In this document: in pieces, positions 7,449 through 15,226 of the stretch
How the letters are laid out: every line of letters begins with the position of its first letter
How positions within the stretch are numbered: the stretch's first letter is position 1
NCBI GenBank assembly: GCA_002450255.1
Contig: DJYW01000007.1
Coordinates: forward strand, 1 to 17,625
Length of the DNA stretch: 17,625 nt
Direction: 5' to 3'
From: Gammaproteobacteria bacterium UBA6968
GTDB taxonomy: Bacteria > Pseudomonadota > Gammaproteobacteria > Pseudomonadales > Azotimanducaceae
Notes under the pieces: model-generated
The model's database searches: none
Seen by the model: only the letters and a program-made list of their open reading frames with translations
Told to the model about the DNA's origin: nothing
Position numbers and translations under genes: made by a program

Positions 7449-7754
7449 ATGGCAAAACGATCCATGATTGAACGAGAAAAGAAACGCGCACGCATTCGTG
7501 CTAAGTACGCGAAGAAGCGCCAAGAGCTTAAAGAAATTATTTTCAACAAAGAGACTTCTGACGAGGATCGTTGGGCAGCCCAACTCAAGCTGCAAGCGAT
7601 GCCGCGCAATGCAAGTCCGGTCCGTCAGCAGCGCCGTTGTGGACTCACCGGCCGCCCACACGCTGTATATCGAAAGTTTGGCCTGTCTCGTAACAAGTTA
7701 AGAGAAGCAGCGATGCGTGGTGACGTGCCTGGTCTTGTAAAGGCGAGTTGGTAG
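7449..7754 (+). CDS. rpsN: 30S ribosomal protein S14 (zinc-free form)
   Basis: At 101 residues this is the long form of S14. Only one cysteine ([10 protein letters not shown]) lies in the region where the short zinc form has two CxxC pairs. The C-terminal [25 protein letters not shown] region is strongly conserved. S14 binds late in the head of the 30S subunit beside S3 and S10. GGAG (7436-7439) lies 9 nt upstream of the ATG. Confidence 0.97.
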   Translation: MAKRSMIEREKKRARIRAKYAKKRQELKEIIFNKETSDEDRWAAQLKLQAMPRNASPVRQQRRCGLTGRPHAVYRKFGLSRNKLREAAMRGDVPGLVKASW

Positions 7755-7764
7755 GAAGAAAAAT

Positions 7765-8157
7765 ATGACGATGCAAGATCCCATAGCAGATTTGTTGACC
7801 CGCGTGCGTAATGCGCAAATGGCAGGGCATGTCTCTGTATCTATTAGTAACTCTAAAGTTAAGCGTGCCATTCTTGATGTGCTTCTTGAAGAGGGCTACA
7901 TCCTCGGTTACGAAGTGAGCGAAGGCAGTAAGTCCGAAATAACGGTGTCCTTGAAGTACCACAATGGCGCACCGGTTATCGAAGAAATTAAGCGAGTGAG
8001 CCGGCCGGGACTCCGGATCTATAAAGAAACAAATGATATACCCAAGGTACGCAACGGTCTTGGCATAGCCATAGTGAGTACCAATAAAGGCGTAATGACA
8101 GATTCAGCAGCCCAGGCGCAAGGCGTCGGTGGCGAAGTGCTGTGTACTGTTTTTTAG
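7765..8157 (+). CDS. rpsH: 30S ribosomal protein S8
   Basis: The 130 residues match S8: [18 protein letters not shown] at the N terminus, SRPGLRIYK in the middle and [16 protein letters not shown] near the C terminus. S8 binds helix 21 of 16S rRNA early in 30S assembly. In E. coli it represses translation of the spc genes, so it is the expected regulator of the rplE-side part of this cluster. It ends with a TAG, and the GGAG beginning at its last base serves rplF. Confidence 0.97.
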   Translation: MTMQDPIADLLTRVRNAQMAGHVSVSISNSKVKRAILDVLLEEGYILGYEVSEGSKSEITVSLKYHNGAPVIEEIKRVSRPGLRIYKETNDIPKVRNGLGIAIVSTNKGVMTDSAAQAQGVGGEVLCTVF

Positions 8158-8167
8158 GAGTACGTTC

Positions 8168-8701
8168 ATGTCTCGCGTAGCGAATAATCCAGTCAAACTG
8201 CCGTCGGGAACGGAAGTGAAGATCAGTGGCCAGGATCTGTCTGTTAAAGGCGGTAAGGGCCAGATGGAAATGGTAGTCCACGGATCGGTCGCGGTCGTGG
8301 AGGAAGATGGCGAACTAAAGTTTTCGGCTAAAGACGACGATCGAGAAGGCCGTGCACTGGCCGGTACGATGCGTGCGGTTGTTGCCAATATGGTAACGGG
8401 AGTCTCGCAAGGTTTTGAGCGCGGATTAGAGCTTCAAGGGGTTGGTTATCGAGCTCAGGCGCAGGGCAACAAACTGACCTTGCAACTAGGATTCTCACAT
8501 CCGGTCGAATACGCACTGCCTGAAGGCATTGAAGCGAAAACGCCAAGTCAGACTGAAATTGTTATTTCAGGAATCGATAAGCAAAGGGTTGGTCAGGTTT
8601 GTGCGGAAATACGCGCGTTTCGTCCACCAGAGCCTTACAAAGGCAAAGGCGTTCGCTATGCGGGAGAGCAGGTGCGCCGTAAGGAAGCCAAGAAGAAATA
8701 A
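8168..8701 (+). CDS. rplF: 50S ribosomal protein L6
   Basis: The ATG at 8168 gives 177 residues ([14 protein letters not shown]), matching the family. The open frame extends upstream to 8129, but that part overlaps rpsH and has no ribosome binding site. GGAG at 8157-8160 is 7 nt from 8168. The two repeated L6 domains are present, and the signature [11 protein letters not shown] is at 154-164. L6 binds the sarcin-ricin region, near the factor-binding site. A 97-nt spacer follows. Confidence 0.96.
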   Translation: MSRVANNPVKLPSGTEVKISGQDLSVKGGKGQMEMVVHGSVAVVEEDGELKFSAKDDDREGRALAGTMRAVVANMVTGVSQGFERGLELQGVGYRAQAQGNKLTLQLGFSHPVEYALPEGIEAKTPSQTEIVISGIDKQRVGQVCAEIRAFRPPEPYKGKGVRYAGEQVRRKEAKKK

Positions 8702-8798
8702 TTGAAGAGGCTATGCAAGCTTGGCTTGTCCAATGAAGGGCGGCGATGTGCTCCTAACGATCGACTTTAGTAAAACGTAAGATACAACGTAAAAGACA
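8702..8798 (+). other. rplF-rplR spacer with hairpin
   Basis: This 97-nt non-coding gap contains a 5-bp hairpin, CAAGC (8716-8720) with GCTTG (8724-8728). No GGAG-type ribosome binding site precedes rplR, only an A-rich tract at about 8786-8795. Confidence 0.4.
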
Positions 8799-9149
8799 AT
8801 GAACTTAAAGAAACAAAACAGAATGCGTCGGGCGAAGCGCGGCAGAATGAAGATGCGCGAGCTGGGCGTTACTCGTTTAGCGGTAAATCGAACACCTAGA
8901 CATATGTATGCCCAAGTGATTTCTGCGGACGGCAGCAAGGTTATTGCACAGGCGTCGACACTGGAGAAAGAACTGCGCGGTGACGCGACCGGCAATGTTG
9001 CTACCGCGACGAAGGTGGGAGCTCTCATTGCTGAGCGAGCCAAAGCAGCTGGGGTGTCCTCAGTCGCTTTCGATCGTTCAGGTTTTAAATATCATGGCCG
9101 CGTTAAGGCATTAGCCGACGCGGCTCGCGAAGGCGGATTGGAGTTTTAG
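8799..9149 (+). CDS. rplR: 50S ribosomal protein L18
   Basis: The 116 residues match L18: [16 protein letters not shown] in the first half, and [20 protein letters not shown] with GLEF at the C terminus. L18 binds 5S rRNA with L5 and L25 to form the central protuberance. The basic N terminus ([18 protein letters not shown]) is typical. Translation starts after a 97-nt spacer without a clear ribosome binding site. The stop codon directly abuts the rpsE start with no gap. Confidence 0.96.
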   Translation: MNLKKQNRMRRAKRGRMKMRELGVTRLAVNRTPRHMYAQVISADGSKVIAQASTLEKELRGDATGNVATATKVGALIAERAKAAGVSSVAFDRSGFKYHGRVKALADAAREGGLEF

Positions 9150-9656
9150 ATGGCTTACACCGAGGAAGTGCGCGAAGAAGGGCTCGTCGAAAAGCTAGTC
9201 CAGGTTAATCGAGTCGCCAAAGTCGTTAAAGGCGGTCGAATATTCGGCTTCACAGCATTAACCGTGGTCGGCGACGGTAATGGCAAAGTTGGCTTTGGGC
9301 GCGGTAAAGCGCGGGAAGTACCGACCGCTATTCAGAAAGCCATGGAAGCGGCACGCCGCAATATGGTGGATGTCGATCTGAACGGCGGGACACTTTGGTA
9401 CGCCACAACGGCTCGTCACTCCGCTTCAAAAGTCTATATGCAGCCTGCATCAGAAGGTACCGGCGTGATTGCGGGTGGCACTATGCGAGCAGTGTTGGAG
9501 GCAGCCGGCGTTCATAATGTTCTGGCTAAGTGCTATGGCTCCACCAATCCGGTGAATGTTGTGCAAGCGACTTTTAAAGCGTTGAAGAACATTAAGTCGC
9601 CGCAAAAGGTTGCGGAAAAGCGCGGCAAAACGGCCGATATGGTCGAAGGGACTTAG
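9150..9656 (+). CDS. rpsE: 30S ribosomal protein S5
   Basis: This 168-residue S5 has the dsRBD-like N-terminal domain ([20 protein letters not shown], about 18-37) and the [18 protein letters not shown] motif. The C-terminal domain includes the [18 protein letters not shown] region. S5 lines the mRNA entry channel and influences decoding accuracy; changes near residues 20-30 give spectinomycin resistance in E. coli. The ATG follows the rplR stop directly, with GGAG 8 nt upstream (9138-9141). Confidence 0.97.
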   Translation: MAYTEEVREEGLVEKLVQVNRVAKVVKGGRIFGFTALTVVGDGNGKVGFGRGKAREVPTAIQKAMEAARRNMVDVDLNGGTLWYATTARHSASKVYMQPASEGTGVIAGGTMRAVLEAAGVHNVLAKCYGSTNPVNVVQATFKALKNIKSPQKVAEKRGKTADMVEGT

Positions 9657-9729
9657 GGCCGGGATAAACCAGGTTTAGCATTCGAGCTTCTTGAAGGCAA
9701 TCGTACCGATAGCGAAGTGAGTCGGAATT
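9657..9729 (+). other. rpsE-rpmD spacer
   Basis: In this 73-nt gap TAAACC (9665-9670) and GGTTTA (9672-9677) form an almost continuous palindrome, usable as a 4-bp stem with a 5-nt loop. Nothing else is recognisable. A weak CGGAA before the rpmD ATG is the only ribosome binding candidate. Confidence 0.35.
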
Positions 9730-9921
9730 ATGAGTGAAAAAACACTAACAGTGACGCTAACTAAAAGCCCAATTGGACGCTTAAAAAATCATAAAGCGTG
9801 CGTGGCTGGCTTGGGCCTTAGGCGCATCGGCCATACGGTCACGGTCGAAGATACACCGTCTGTGCGGGGTATGATCAGTCGGGTTAGTTACATGCTCAAG
9901 GTCGAAGGAGACAACGCATGA
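9730..9921 (+). CDS. rpmD: 50S ribosomal protein L30
   Basis: This 63-residue protein is the short bacterial L30 (E. coli 59 residues). The core [20 protein letters not shown] and [21 protein letters not shown] are diagnostic. L30 is a small peripheral 50S protein near domain II of 23S rRNA and is dispensable in some bacteria. Its TGA overlaps the rplO ATG by four bases. Confidence 0.96.
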   Translation: MSEKTLTVTLTKSPIGRLKNHKACVAGLGLRRIGHTVTVEDTPSVRGMISRVSYMLKVEGDNA

Positions 9922-10418
9922 GGATGAATGATTTGCATCCATCGGAGGGCAGTCGAAAAGCTCGGCGTCGCGTTGGTCGTGGTCCAGGATCGGGTTTCGG
10001 TAAGACAGCTTCTCGCGGCCAGAAGGGCCAAAAAGCTCGTTCTGGCGGCGGCGTTCGCGCAGGGTTTGAGGGTGGTCAGATGCCACTACAAGTACGTATT
10101 CCGAAGTTCGGTTTTCGATCACGCATCGGAGCAGTTACCGAGGAAGTTCGCCTTGGTGAGCTCGCTAAGGTAGAGGGCGACGTTATATCGCTCGAAACGC
10201 TAAAAACAGCGAATGTCATCCGCAAAGACATGAAGCGCGCGCGAATTATGTTATCTGGAACCATTGATCGTGTTATCGAAGTCAGTGGTGCAAATATTAC
10301 GGTCACCAAAGGTGCTCTGGCAGCGATTGAAGCGGCTGGCGGCAAGATTACGGCAGCTACCAGCGGTGCCGAGTCGGCTGCTGACGACAGTGCATCAGAC
10401 GTAGCGGGGACCGAGTAA
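9918..10418 (+). CDS. rplO: 50S ribosomal protein L15
   Basis: The 166 residues begin [20 protein letters not shown] and carry the [25 protein letters not shown] and [11 protein letters not shown](I)PKFGF segments of L15. The core ends near residue 144, as in E. coli (144 aa). A further 22 residues form an Ala/Ser/Asp-rich acidic tail that is not part of the conserved protein. L15 is a late 50S assembly protein. GGAG (9906-9909) sits 8 nt before the ATG, and the gene overlaps rpmD by four bases. Confidence 0.96.
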   Translation: MRMNDLHPSEGSRKARRRVGRGPGSGFGKTASRGQKGQKARSGGGVRAGFEGGQMPLQVRIPKFGFRSRIGAVTEEVRLGELAKVEGDVISLETLKTANVIRKDMKRARIMLSGTIDRVIEVSGANITVTKGALAAIEAAGGKITAATSGAESAADDSASDVAGTE

Positions 10419-10422
10419 CCTC

Positions 10423-11757
10423 ATGGGACGCGGCACAAACGAAATGGCAGCCCAACTAGCGGGTAACCAGGCAGGCATGACCGAATTGCGCAGCCGTCTG
10501 TTGTTTGTGCTGTTCGCTTTGCTCGTTTATCGCGTCGGTACACATATACCTGTGCCGGGCATTGATCCCTCCCAGTTGAAGGCACTCTTTAATCAGAACC
10601 AGGGCGGTATTCTCGAGCTGTTTAATATGTTTTCGGGTGGTGCGCTTGAGCGGATGAGTATCCTCGCGCTGGGGGTCATTCCTTATATTACCGCCAGCAT
10701 TATTATGAATCTGCTCACTATGATGTATCCAACCTTTCAGCAGCTGCGTAAAGAGGGTGATGCTGGTCGCCGCAAAATCACCATGTATACCCGCTACTTA
10801 ACTTTAGCGATTGCGACGGTGCAGGGTTCTTCGTTGGCATTTACGTTAGCGAATCAAGGACTCGCCTTTAATCCCGGGCCGCTGTTTTTATTTGTGGCGA
10901 CGGTGACCTTGATAACCGGCTCGATCTTTATGATGTGGTTAGGCGAACAAATCACCGAGCGCGGCGTTGGCAATGGAATTTCTTTGTTGATTTTCTCTGG
11001 CATTGTTGCAGGTTTCCCAGCGGCTTTGGGCCAGATGTTTGAGTCCGCGCGTCAAGGTGAAATCAATATTCTCGTACTGCTGTTCATGGCTGCGTTGGCA
11101 ATTGCGATTGTCGCATTCGTGGTGTTTGTCGAGCGCGGGCAGAGACGAATCACTATTAATTACGCAAAGCGCCAGCAAGGCCGACGTGTCTACCAGGCGC
11201 AGAGCAGCCACCTGCCCTTGAAGGTTAATATGGCGGGTGTGATCCCAGCTATTTTTGCGTCGAGCTTGTTATTGGCGCCGGCATCTATGGCGAGTTGGTT
11301 TGGCAGCAATTCCGATATGGACGTATTGCAACAAATTGCCTTAGTTCTTTCGCCAGGTCAGCCACTTTATATTTTGATGTTCGCCGCAGGGATTATATTT
11401 TTTAGCTTTTTCTACACGGCAATTACTTTCGATCCGAAAGACGTGGCCGATAATTTAAAACGTCAAGGCGCGTACGTGCCGGGTATACGCCCAGGGCAAC
11501 AGACCTCGACTTACATTGATGGTGTGATTACGCGTCTTACAGTTTGGGGCGCGTCATACGTCACCTTGGTGTGTTTGCTGCCCGAAATGATGATTACCTT
11601 TTTCGGAACATCGTTTCAGCTAGGCGGCACCGCGGTGTTGATTGTGGTGGTTGTAGCCATGGACTTCATGTCCCAGGTTCAATCCCATTTGATGAGCAGT
11701 CAGTATGCGAAACTGATGGAAAAGTCGAAGTTACAAAGCTACGGCAAGCGGCGCTAA
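10423..11757 (+). CDS. secY: Protein translocase subunit SecY
   Basis: This 444-residue membrane protein is the channel of the Sec translocon, working with SecE, SecG and SecA in the inner membrane. Ten hydrophobic segments are seen at about 25-41, 78-98, 121-142, 152-174, 184-203, 215-237, 271-292, 313-334, 374-393 and 399-415. Diagnostic stretches are [18 protein letters not shown] (68-85), [10 protein letters not shown] (94-103) and [11 protein letters not shown] (351-361). Arg356 matches the conserved C5-loop arginine (E. coli Arg357) needed for SecA-driven export. The start is ATG at 10423; an ATG at 10444 is possible, and neither has a strong ribosome binding site. The gene lies 4 bp after rplO, the normal position. 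Confidence 0.97.
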   Translation: MGRGTNEMAAQLAGNQAGMTELRSRLLFVLFALLVYRVGTHIPVPGIDPSQLKALFNQNQGGILELFNMFSGGALERMSILALGVIPYITASIIMNLLTMMYPTFQQLRKEGDAGRRKITMYTRYLTLAIATVQGSSLAFTLANQGLAFNPGPLFLFVATVTLITGSIFMMWLGEQITERGVGNGISLLIFSGIVAGFPAALGQMFESARQGEINILVLLFMAALAIAIVAFVVFVERGQRRITINYAKRQQGRRVYQAQSSHLPLKVNMAGVIPAIFASSLLLAPASMASWFGSNSDMDVLQQIALVLSPGQPLYILMFAAGIIFFSFFYTAITFDPKDVADNLKRQGAYVPGIRPGQQTSTYIDGVITRLTVWGASYVTLVCLLPEMMITFFGTSFQLGGTAVLIVVVVAMDFMSQVQSHLMSSQYAKLMEKSKLQSYGKRR

Positions 11758-11790
11758 TTAAAGCCGTTTGAGCAAACTCGGGTAGAGAAA

Positions 11791-11907
11791 ATGAAAGTAA
11801 GAGCATCAGTAAAAAAGATTTGCAGAAATTGCAAAATAATCCGACGTGGCGGAGTGGTACGCGTTATTTGTAGCGCAGAACCGCGCCATAAACAGCGTCA
11901 AGGCTAA
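11791..11907 (+). CDS. rpmJ: 50S ribosomal protein L36 (zinc-binding form)
   Basis: This 38-codon gene reads [20 protein letters not shown] and ends RHKQRQG. It keeps Cys11, Cys14, Cys27 and His33, the zinc ligands of the C+ form of L36. L36 is the smallest 50S protein and organises 23S rRNA near the factor-binding region. It sits between secY and rpsM as in E. coli, 33 bp after secY. The gap to rpsM is only 39 nt, shorter than in E. coli, where the S4-binding leader pseudoknot lies at this point. Confidence 0.95.
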   Translation: MKVRASVKKICRNCKIIRRGGVVRVICSAEPRHKQRQG

Positions 11908-11946
11908 GCAGCGCAGGACGCGACAGCGATTAAACGGAGCAAATGA

Positions 11947-12303
11947 ATGGCACGTATAGCCGGAATAAACATACCGGATAACAAGCACGCGAGGATCTCG
12001 CTAACTTATATTTTCGGCATCGGTCGAACTTCCGCAGCAATGATCTGCGAGTCAGCTGGCGTCGCCCCGGATCAAAGAATCGGTGAGCTAGACGAGGCTA
12101 ACCTTGATGCGATCCGCACCGAAGTAGCCAAGTTCACGGTAGAAGGCGACCTGCGTCGTGAGAATTCTATGAACATTAAGCGGCTGATGGATCTCGGTTG
12201 CTATCGTGGCATGCGTCATCGTCGGCATTTACCAGTGCATGGCCAAAGAACTCGAACCAATGCGCGTACTCGGAAGGGGCCTCGTCGCCCAATCCGTAAG
12301 TAA
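11947..12303 (+). CDS. rpsM: 30S ribosomal protein S13
   Basis: The 118 residues match S13 from [22 protein letters not shown](F)GIG to the basic tail [20 protein letters not shown]. The C-terminal tail reaches toward P-site tRNA, and the head domain makes bridges B1a and B1b with the 50S. CGGAGC at 11935-11940 is the ribosome binding site. It opens the alpha cluster (rpsM-rpsK-rpsD-rpoA-rplQ). Confidence 0.97.
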   Translation: MARIAGINIPDNKHARISLTYIFGIGRTSAAMICESAGVAPDQRIGELDEANLDAIRTEVAKFTVEGDLRRENSMNIKRLMDLGCYRGMRHRRHLPVHGQRTRTNARTRKGPRRPIRK

Positions 12304-12318
12304 TAGAGGCTTATAGAT

Positions 12319-12693
12319 ATGGCTGAAAAGAAAAAAGCAAAACGAGTTGTAGTCGACGGCATGGCGCATATTCATGCGTCGTTCAACAACACCATCGTTA
12401 CGATCACAGATCGTCAAGGCAATGCTTTGAGTTGGGCTACTTCGGGTGGGTCCGGTTTCCGCGGTTCTCGCAAAAGTACGCCCTTTGCGGCCCAGGTCGC
12501 AGCGGAACGCGCTAGCAACGCAGCAATTGAATTTGGTTTGAAGAGCGTAGATGTATTCGTAAAGGGTCCCGGACCTGGCCGTGAGTCCGCGGTTCGTGCG
12601 CTCAATTCCGCAGGACTGAAAATAAACAGCATTTCTGACGTGACGCCTATCCCTCATAACGGGTGCAGACCACCAAAGCGTCGTCGCGTGTAG
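12319..12693 (+). CDS. rpsK: 30S ribosomal protein S11
   Basis: This 124-residue protein carries [22 protein letters not shown] (14-35), [20 protein letters not shown] and the C terminus [14 protein letters not shown]11 lies on the platform with S18 and S6 near the E site. The NG pair near the C terminus is the site of isoaspartate formation known in E. coli S11. A 119-nt spacer follows before rpsD, much longer than in E. coli. Confidence 0.97.
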   Translation: MAEKKKAKRVVVDGMAHIHASFNNTIVTITDRQGNALSWATSGGSGFRGSRKSTPFAAQVAAERASNAAIEFGLKSVDVFVKGPGPGRESAVRALNSAGLKINSISDVTPIPHNGCRPPKRRRV

Positions 12694-12812
12694 GCTTGGA
12701 AGGTTCAGTTAGAACCGCTGAAACGTTAAGCAAATAAATTGAAATGAGCTAGACCACCCGGACACTAAAATAGGGTGGGGTAGTAAAACGAAAGAATGGA
12801 TTGGAGACATTA
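12694..12812 (+). promoter_or_regulatory. Enlarged rpsK-rpsD spacer with two hairpins
   Basis: GGTTC (12702-12706) pairs with GAACC (12712-12716) across a 5-nt loop. CCACCC (12754-12759) pairs with GGGTGG (12773-12778). CTA (12749-12751) with TAG (12781-12783) extends the second stem across a 2x2 internal loop. The second hairpin ends about 20 nt before the rpsD ribosome binding site. S4 is the translational repressor of the alpha operon in E. coli, so a control element here is plausible but unproven. Confidence 0.4.
12803..12806 (+). promoter_or_regulatory. Ribosome binding site fixing the rpsD start
   Basis: GGAG at 12803-12806 is 6 nt from the ATG at 12813. An in-frame TTG at 12801 overlaps this site and would prefix METL to the conserved MARYLGPK, so it is rejected. 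Confidence 0.8.
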
Positions 12813-13433
12813 ATGGCTCGTTACCTAGGTCCAAAACTTAAACTAAGTCGTCGTGAAGGGACCGACTTATATCTGAAGAGCGGTGTTCGTCCTATCGATT
12901 CGAAGTGTAAAATCGATAACGCGCCCGGTCAGCATGGTATCCGTCGTGGACGGTTGTCTGATTATGCAGTGCAGCTCCGTGAAAAGCAGAAAGTACGCCG
13001 TATCTATGGCGTCCTGGAAAAACAATTCCGTAATTATTACAAGAAAGCGGACCGTCGCCGTGGCGCGACTGGCGAAAACTTGTTGAAGCTCCTAGAAAGT
13101 CGCTTGGACAATGTGGTTTATCGCATGGGGTTCGGCTCTACTCGCGCAGAGTCGCGTCAGCTAGTTTCGCATAAGTCGATTACCGTTAATGGCGGTTTGG
13201 TCAACATCGCTTCGTATCAGGTACAACCAAACGATGTTGTTGCGGTTGCTGAGAAGTCGCGTGGTCAACTCCGTATTCAAGCCGCGATGCAGCTTGCATC
13301 GCAACGTGGTGAGATCGACTGGGTAGAAGTCAGTGCAGCTAAGTTCGAAGGGATATTTAAGCGTTTGCCTGACCGCGAAGAGCTGCCTTCCGAGATTAAT
13401 GAGAACTTGATCGTCGAGCTTTACTCGAAGTAA
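12813..13433 (+). CDS. rpsD: 30S ribosomal protein S4
   Basis: The ATG at 12813 gives 206 residues, identical in length to E. coli S4, with the start [19 protein letters not shown]. The conserved core [11 protein letters not shown] and [15 protein letters not shown] are followed by the S4 RNA-binding domain (about 96-160: [33 protein letters not shown]). The end is LIVELYSK. S4 nucleates 30S body assembly, takes part in rRNA antitermination and represses its own operon in E. coli. It follows a structured 119-nt spacer. Confidence 0.97.
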   Translation: MARYLGPKLKLSRREGTDLYLKSGVRPIDSKCKIDNAPGQHGIRRGRLSDYAVQLREKQKVRRIYGVLEKQFRNYYKKADRRRGATGENLLKLLESRLDNVVYRMGFGSTRAESRQLVSHKSITVNGGLVNIASYQVQPNDVVAVAEKSRGQLRIQAAMQLASQRGEIDWVEVSAAKFEGIFKRLPDREELPSEINENLIVELYSK

Positions 13434-13441
13434 TTGAGCAC

Positions 13442-13457
13442 GCGCTATGCATAGCGC
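13442..13457. repeat. 16-bp perfect palindrome between rpsD and rpoA
   Basis: GCGCTATGCATAGCGC is its own reverse complement. As RNA it gives a 6-bp stem with a UGCA loop, sitting 8 nt after the rpsD stop and 6 nt before the rpoA AGGAG (13464-13468). No U-run follows, so it is not a terminator. It might be a processing or stability element. Confidence 0.6.
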
Positions 13458-13475
13458 CGTCCTAGGAGACCGTAC

Positions 13476-14468
13476 ATGTCACAGTTGGTAAACGAATTCA
13501 TGACCCCGCGCAATATAGATATCCAGTCGGATAGACCTGGTCGCGCCAAAGTTACCTTGGAACCGCTCGAGCGAGGATTTGGTCATACCTTGGGCAATAC
13601 CCTGCGCAGGATCTTACTGTCCTCAATGCCCGGATGTGCAATCAGCGAGGTGCAGATCGACGGCGTATTGCACGAGTACGGCACGATAGAGGGTGTGCAA
13701 GAAGACGTCATCGATATCCTTTTAAATCTCAAAGACATTAGCGTCATTTTGCATAACCAGGAGGAAGCTCTCATCACTCTGAGCAAGGACGCATCGGGTA
13801 CTGTGACGGCAAGCGATTTTCAGCTGACAGAAGACGTCAGCATTACTAACCCCGATCATGTTATCTGCACATTGAACGAAAAAGGGTCAATTCGGATTGA
13901 AGCGCGAGTTACCCGTGGACGTGGCTACGTGCCAGCGGATGCACGTGAGCAGGACGAAGAGGAAAGTCGCCCGATTGGTGCGCTTCGCTTAGATGCGTCT
14001 TATAGCCCAATGCGCCGTGTTTCATACAGCGTAGAAAGCACACGTGTCGAGCAGCGCACTGACTTGGATAAATTAATTTTAGATTTAGAAACGGATGGCA
14101 CCATCGACCCGGAAGAAGCGATTCGTCGGGCGGCAACCATATTGCAGCACCAGTTGGCCGTATTTGTTGATCTGGATAACGAAAGCGAACAGGTAGTTGA
14201 AGAGAAAGAAGATGAGATCGACCCGATCTTGGTACGTCCTGTTGACGACTTAGAGCTAACGGTGCGGTCCGCAAACTGCCTAAAAGCCGAGAATATTTAT
14301 TATATCGGCGATTTGATACAGCGTACTGAAGTCGAGCTATTGAAGACACCGAACCTCGGTAAAAAGTCGCTTACTGAAATTAAAGACGTTCTAGCCTCGC
14401 GCGGTCTCGCATTGGGTATGCGTTTAGAAAATTGGCCGCCTGCAAATTTGCATCGCGGACGTATTTGA
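13476..14468 (+). CDS. rpoA: DNA-directed RNA polymerase subunit alpha
   Basis: This 330-residue protein has the two-domain layout of alpha. The N-terminal domain (about 1-235) carries the dimerisation and assembly motif [20 protein letters not shown] (34-53). An acidic linker spans about 236-250. The C-terminal domain (251-322) includes [13 protein letters not shown] (262-274) and [17 protein letters not shown]. Arg264 corresponds to E. coli Arg265, which contacts the promoter UP element. A short basic C-terminal end, HRGRI, follows the usual ENWPP. AGGAG lies 7 nt before the ATG. The first of two palindromes precedes the gene and the second covers its stop codon. Confidence 0.98.
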   Translation: MSQLVNEFMTPRNIDIQSDRPGRAKVTLEPLERGFGHTLGNTLRRILLSSMPGCAISEVQIDGVLHEYGTIEGVQEDVIDILLNLKDISVILHNQEEALITLSKDASGTVTASDFQLTEDVSITNPDHVICTLNEKGSIRIEARVTRGRGYVPADAREQDEEESRPIGALRLDASYSPMRRVSYSVESTRVEQRTDLDKLILDLETDGTIDPEEAIRRAATILQHQLAVFVDLDNESEQVVEEKEDEIDPILVRPVDDLELTVRSANCLKAENIYYIGDLIQRTEVELLKTPNLGKKSLTEIKDVLASRGLALGMRLENWPPANLHRGRI

Positions 14469-14479
14469 TTCGCGAATCA
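14466..14479. repeat. 14-bp perfect palindrome over the rpoA stop codon
   Basis: TGATTCGCGAATCA is its own reverse complement and begins with the TGA stop of rpoA. A 5-bp stem with a short loop is possible in RNA, but a DNA-level site is equally possible. The rest of the 96-nt spacer to rplQ (14469-14564) is AT-rich with no other clear structure. Confidence 0.55.
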
Positions 14480-14564
14480 CGCGTTATCACAATAGTAGGC
14501 ATTGCCTCACAGAATTAATGTACAACTAGAATTAGTTGGCAAGAAACAGGTATAGGAATCGAAA

Positions 14565-15167
14565 ATGCGTCATCGTAAGAGTGGCCGACATCTAAACCGA
14601 ACCAGCTCTCATAGAGCAGCGATGTTCCGGAATATGGCATCTTCCCTGATTGAGTGTGAAGTCATTAAAACGACTTTGCCTAAGGCGAAGGAGTTGCGCC
14701 GTGTTGCTGAGCCGTTGATCACATTGGCCAAGCAAGATTCGGTTGCAAACCGACGTCTTGCCTTTGCCCGGACCCGAAGCAAAGCTGCTGTTGGTAAACT
14801 GTTTGCAGAGCTCGGACCGCGTTATCAAGATCGCCCAGGCGGTTATACGCGGATACTTAAGTGCGGTTTTCGGGCCGGCGATGCAGCGCCTATGGCCTAT
14901 GTCGAGTTAGTCGATCGTCCTGAGACGGATATTGAGGATGATGCTTTCACATCGGCAGAAGAGGCGAACGAGACGGTAGTTAACGAAAAGAGCGCCGACG
15001 AAGCTGCAGTGGAAGAAGTGGAAGCGACCGCTGAAAACACCGCAGAAGAAGCTGCACAAGAGCCAGTAGAAGAAACAGAAGCCCCGGTAGATAATACCGG
15101 CGAAACGTCAGCAGACGCGGAGCCAGCGGAAAATGCTTCTGAAGAAGAGGATAAGCCTAAAGGTTAG
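14565..15167 (+). CDS. rplQ: 50S ribosomal protein L17 with long acidic C-terminal tail
   Basis: Residues 1-119 are a normal L17 ([20 protein letters not shown] at the start, [19 protein letters not shown] at 97-115). L17 lies near the exit tunnel opening of the 50S subunit. Residues 120-200 form a low-complexity tail with 30 Asp/Glu, three Lys and no Arg, rich in Ala, Thr and Val. It is predicted to be disordered. E. coli L17 is 127 residues, so this tail adds about 75. Codon use and frame continue cleanly into the tail, arguing against a sequencing error. It is the last gene of the alpha cluster, and no terminator is visible after it. Confidence 0.95.
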   Translation: MRHRKSGRHLNRTSSHRAAMFRNMASSLIECEVIKTTLPKAKELRRVAEPLITLAKQDSVANRRLAFARTRSKAAVGKLFAELGPRYQDRPGGYTRILKCGFRAGDAAPMAYVELVDRPETDIEDDAFTSAEEANETVVNEKSADEAAVEEVEATAENTAEEAAQEPVEETEAPVDNTGETSADAEPAENASEEEDKPKG

Positions 15168-15213
15168 CGGGCAGCGTCAATCGTTTGCAATCGGCTAGCT
15201 TAAAATTTGAAAC

Positions 15214-15219
15214 GGGGGA
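15214..15219 (+). promoter_or_regulatory. Ribosome binding site fixing the aminotransferase start
   Basis: GGGGGA (15214-15219) is 7 nt upstream of a GTG at 15227. The in-frame TTG at 15185 has no such site and would add 14 residues with no family resemblance, so the GTG is preferred. Confidence 0.7.
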
Positions 15220-15226
15220 TCGATTC

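Noticed and set aside
15168..15226. Promoter for the aminotransferase (TTGCAA 15185-15190, TAAAAT 15201-15206)
   Set aside because: The spacing of 10 bp is far from 16-18 bp, so I do not call it.
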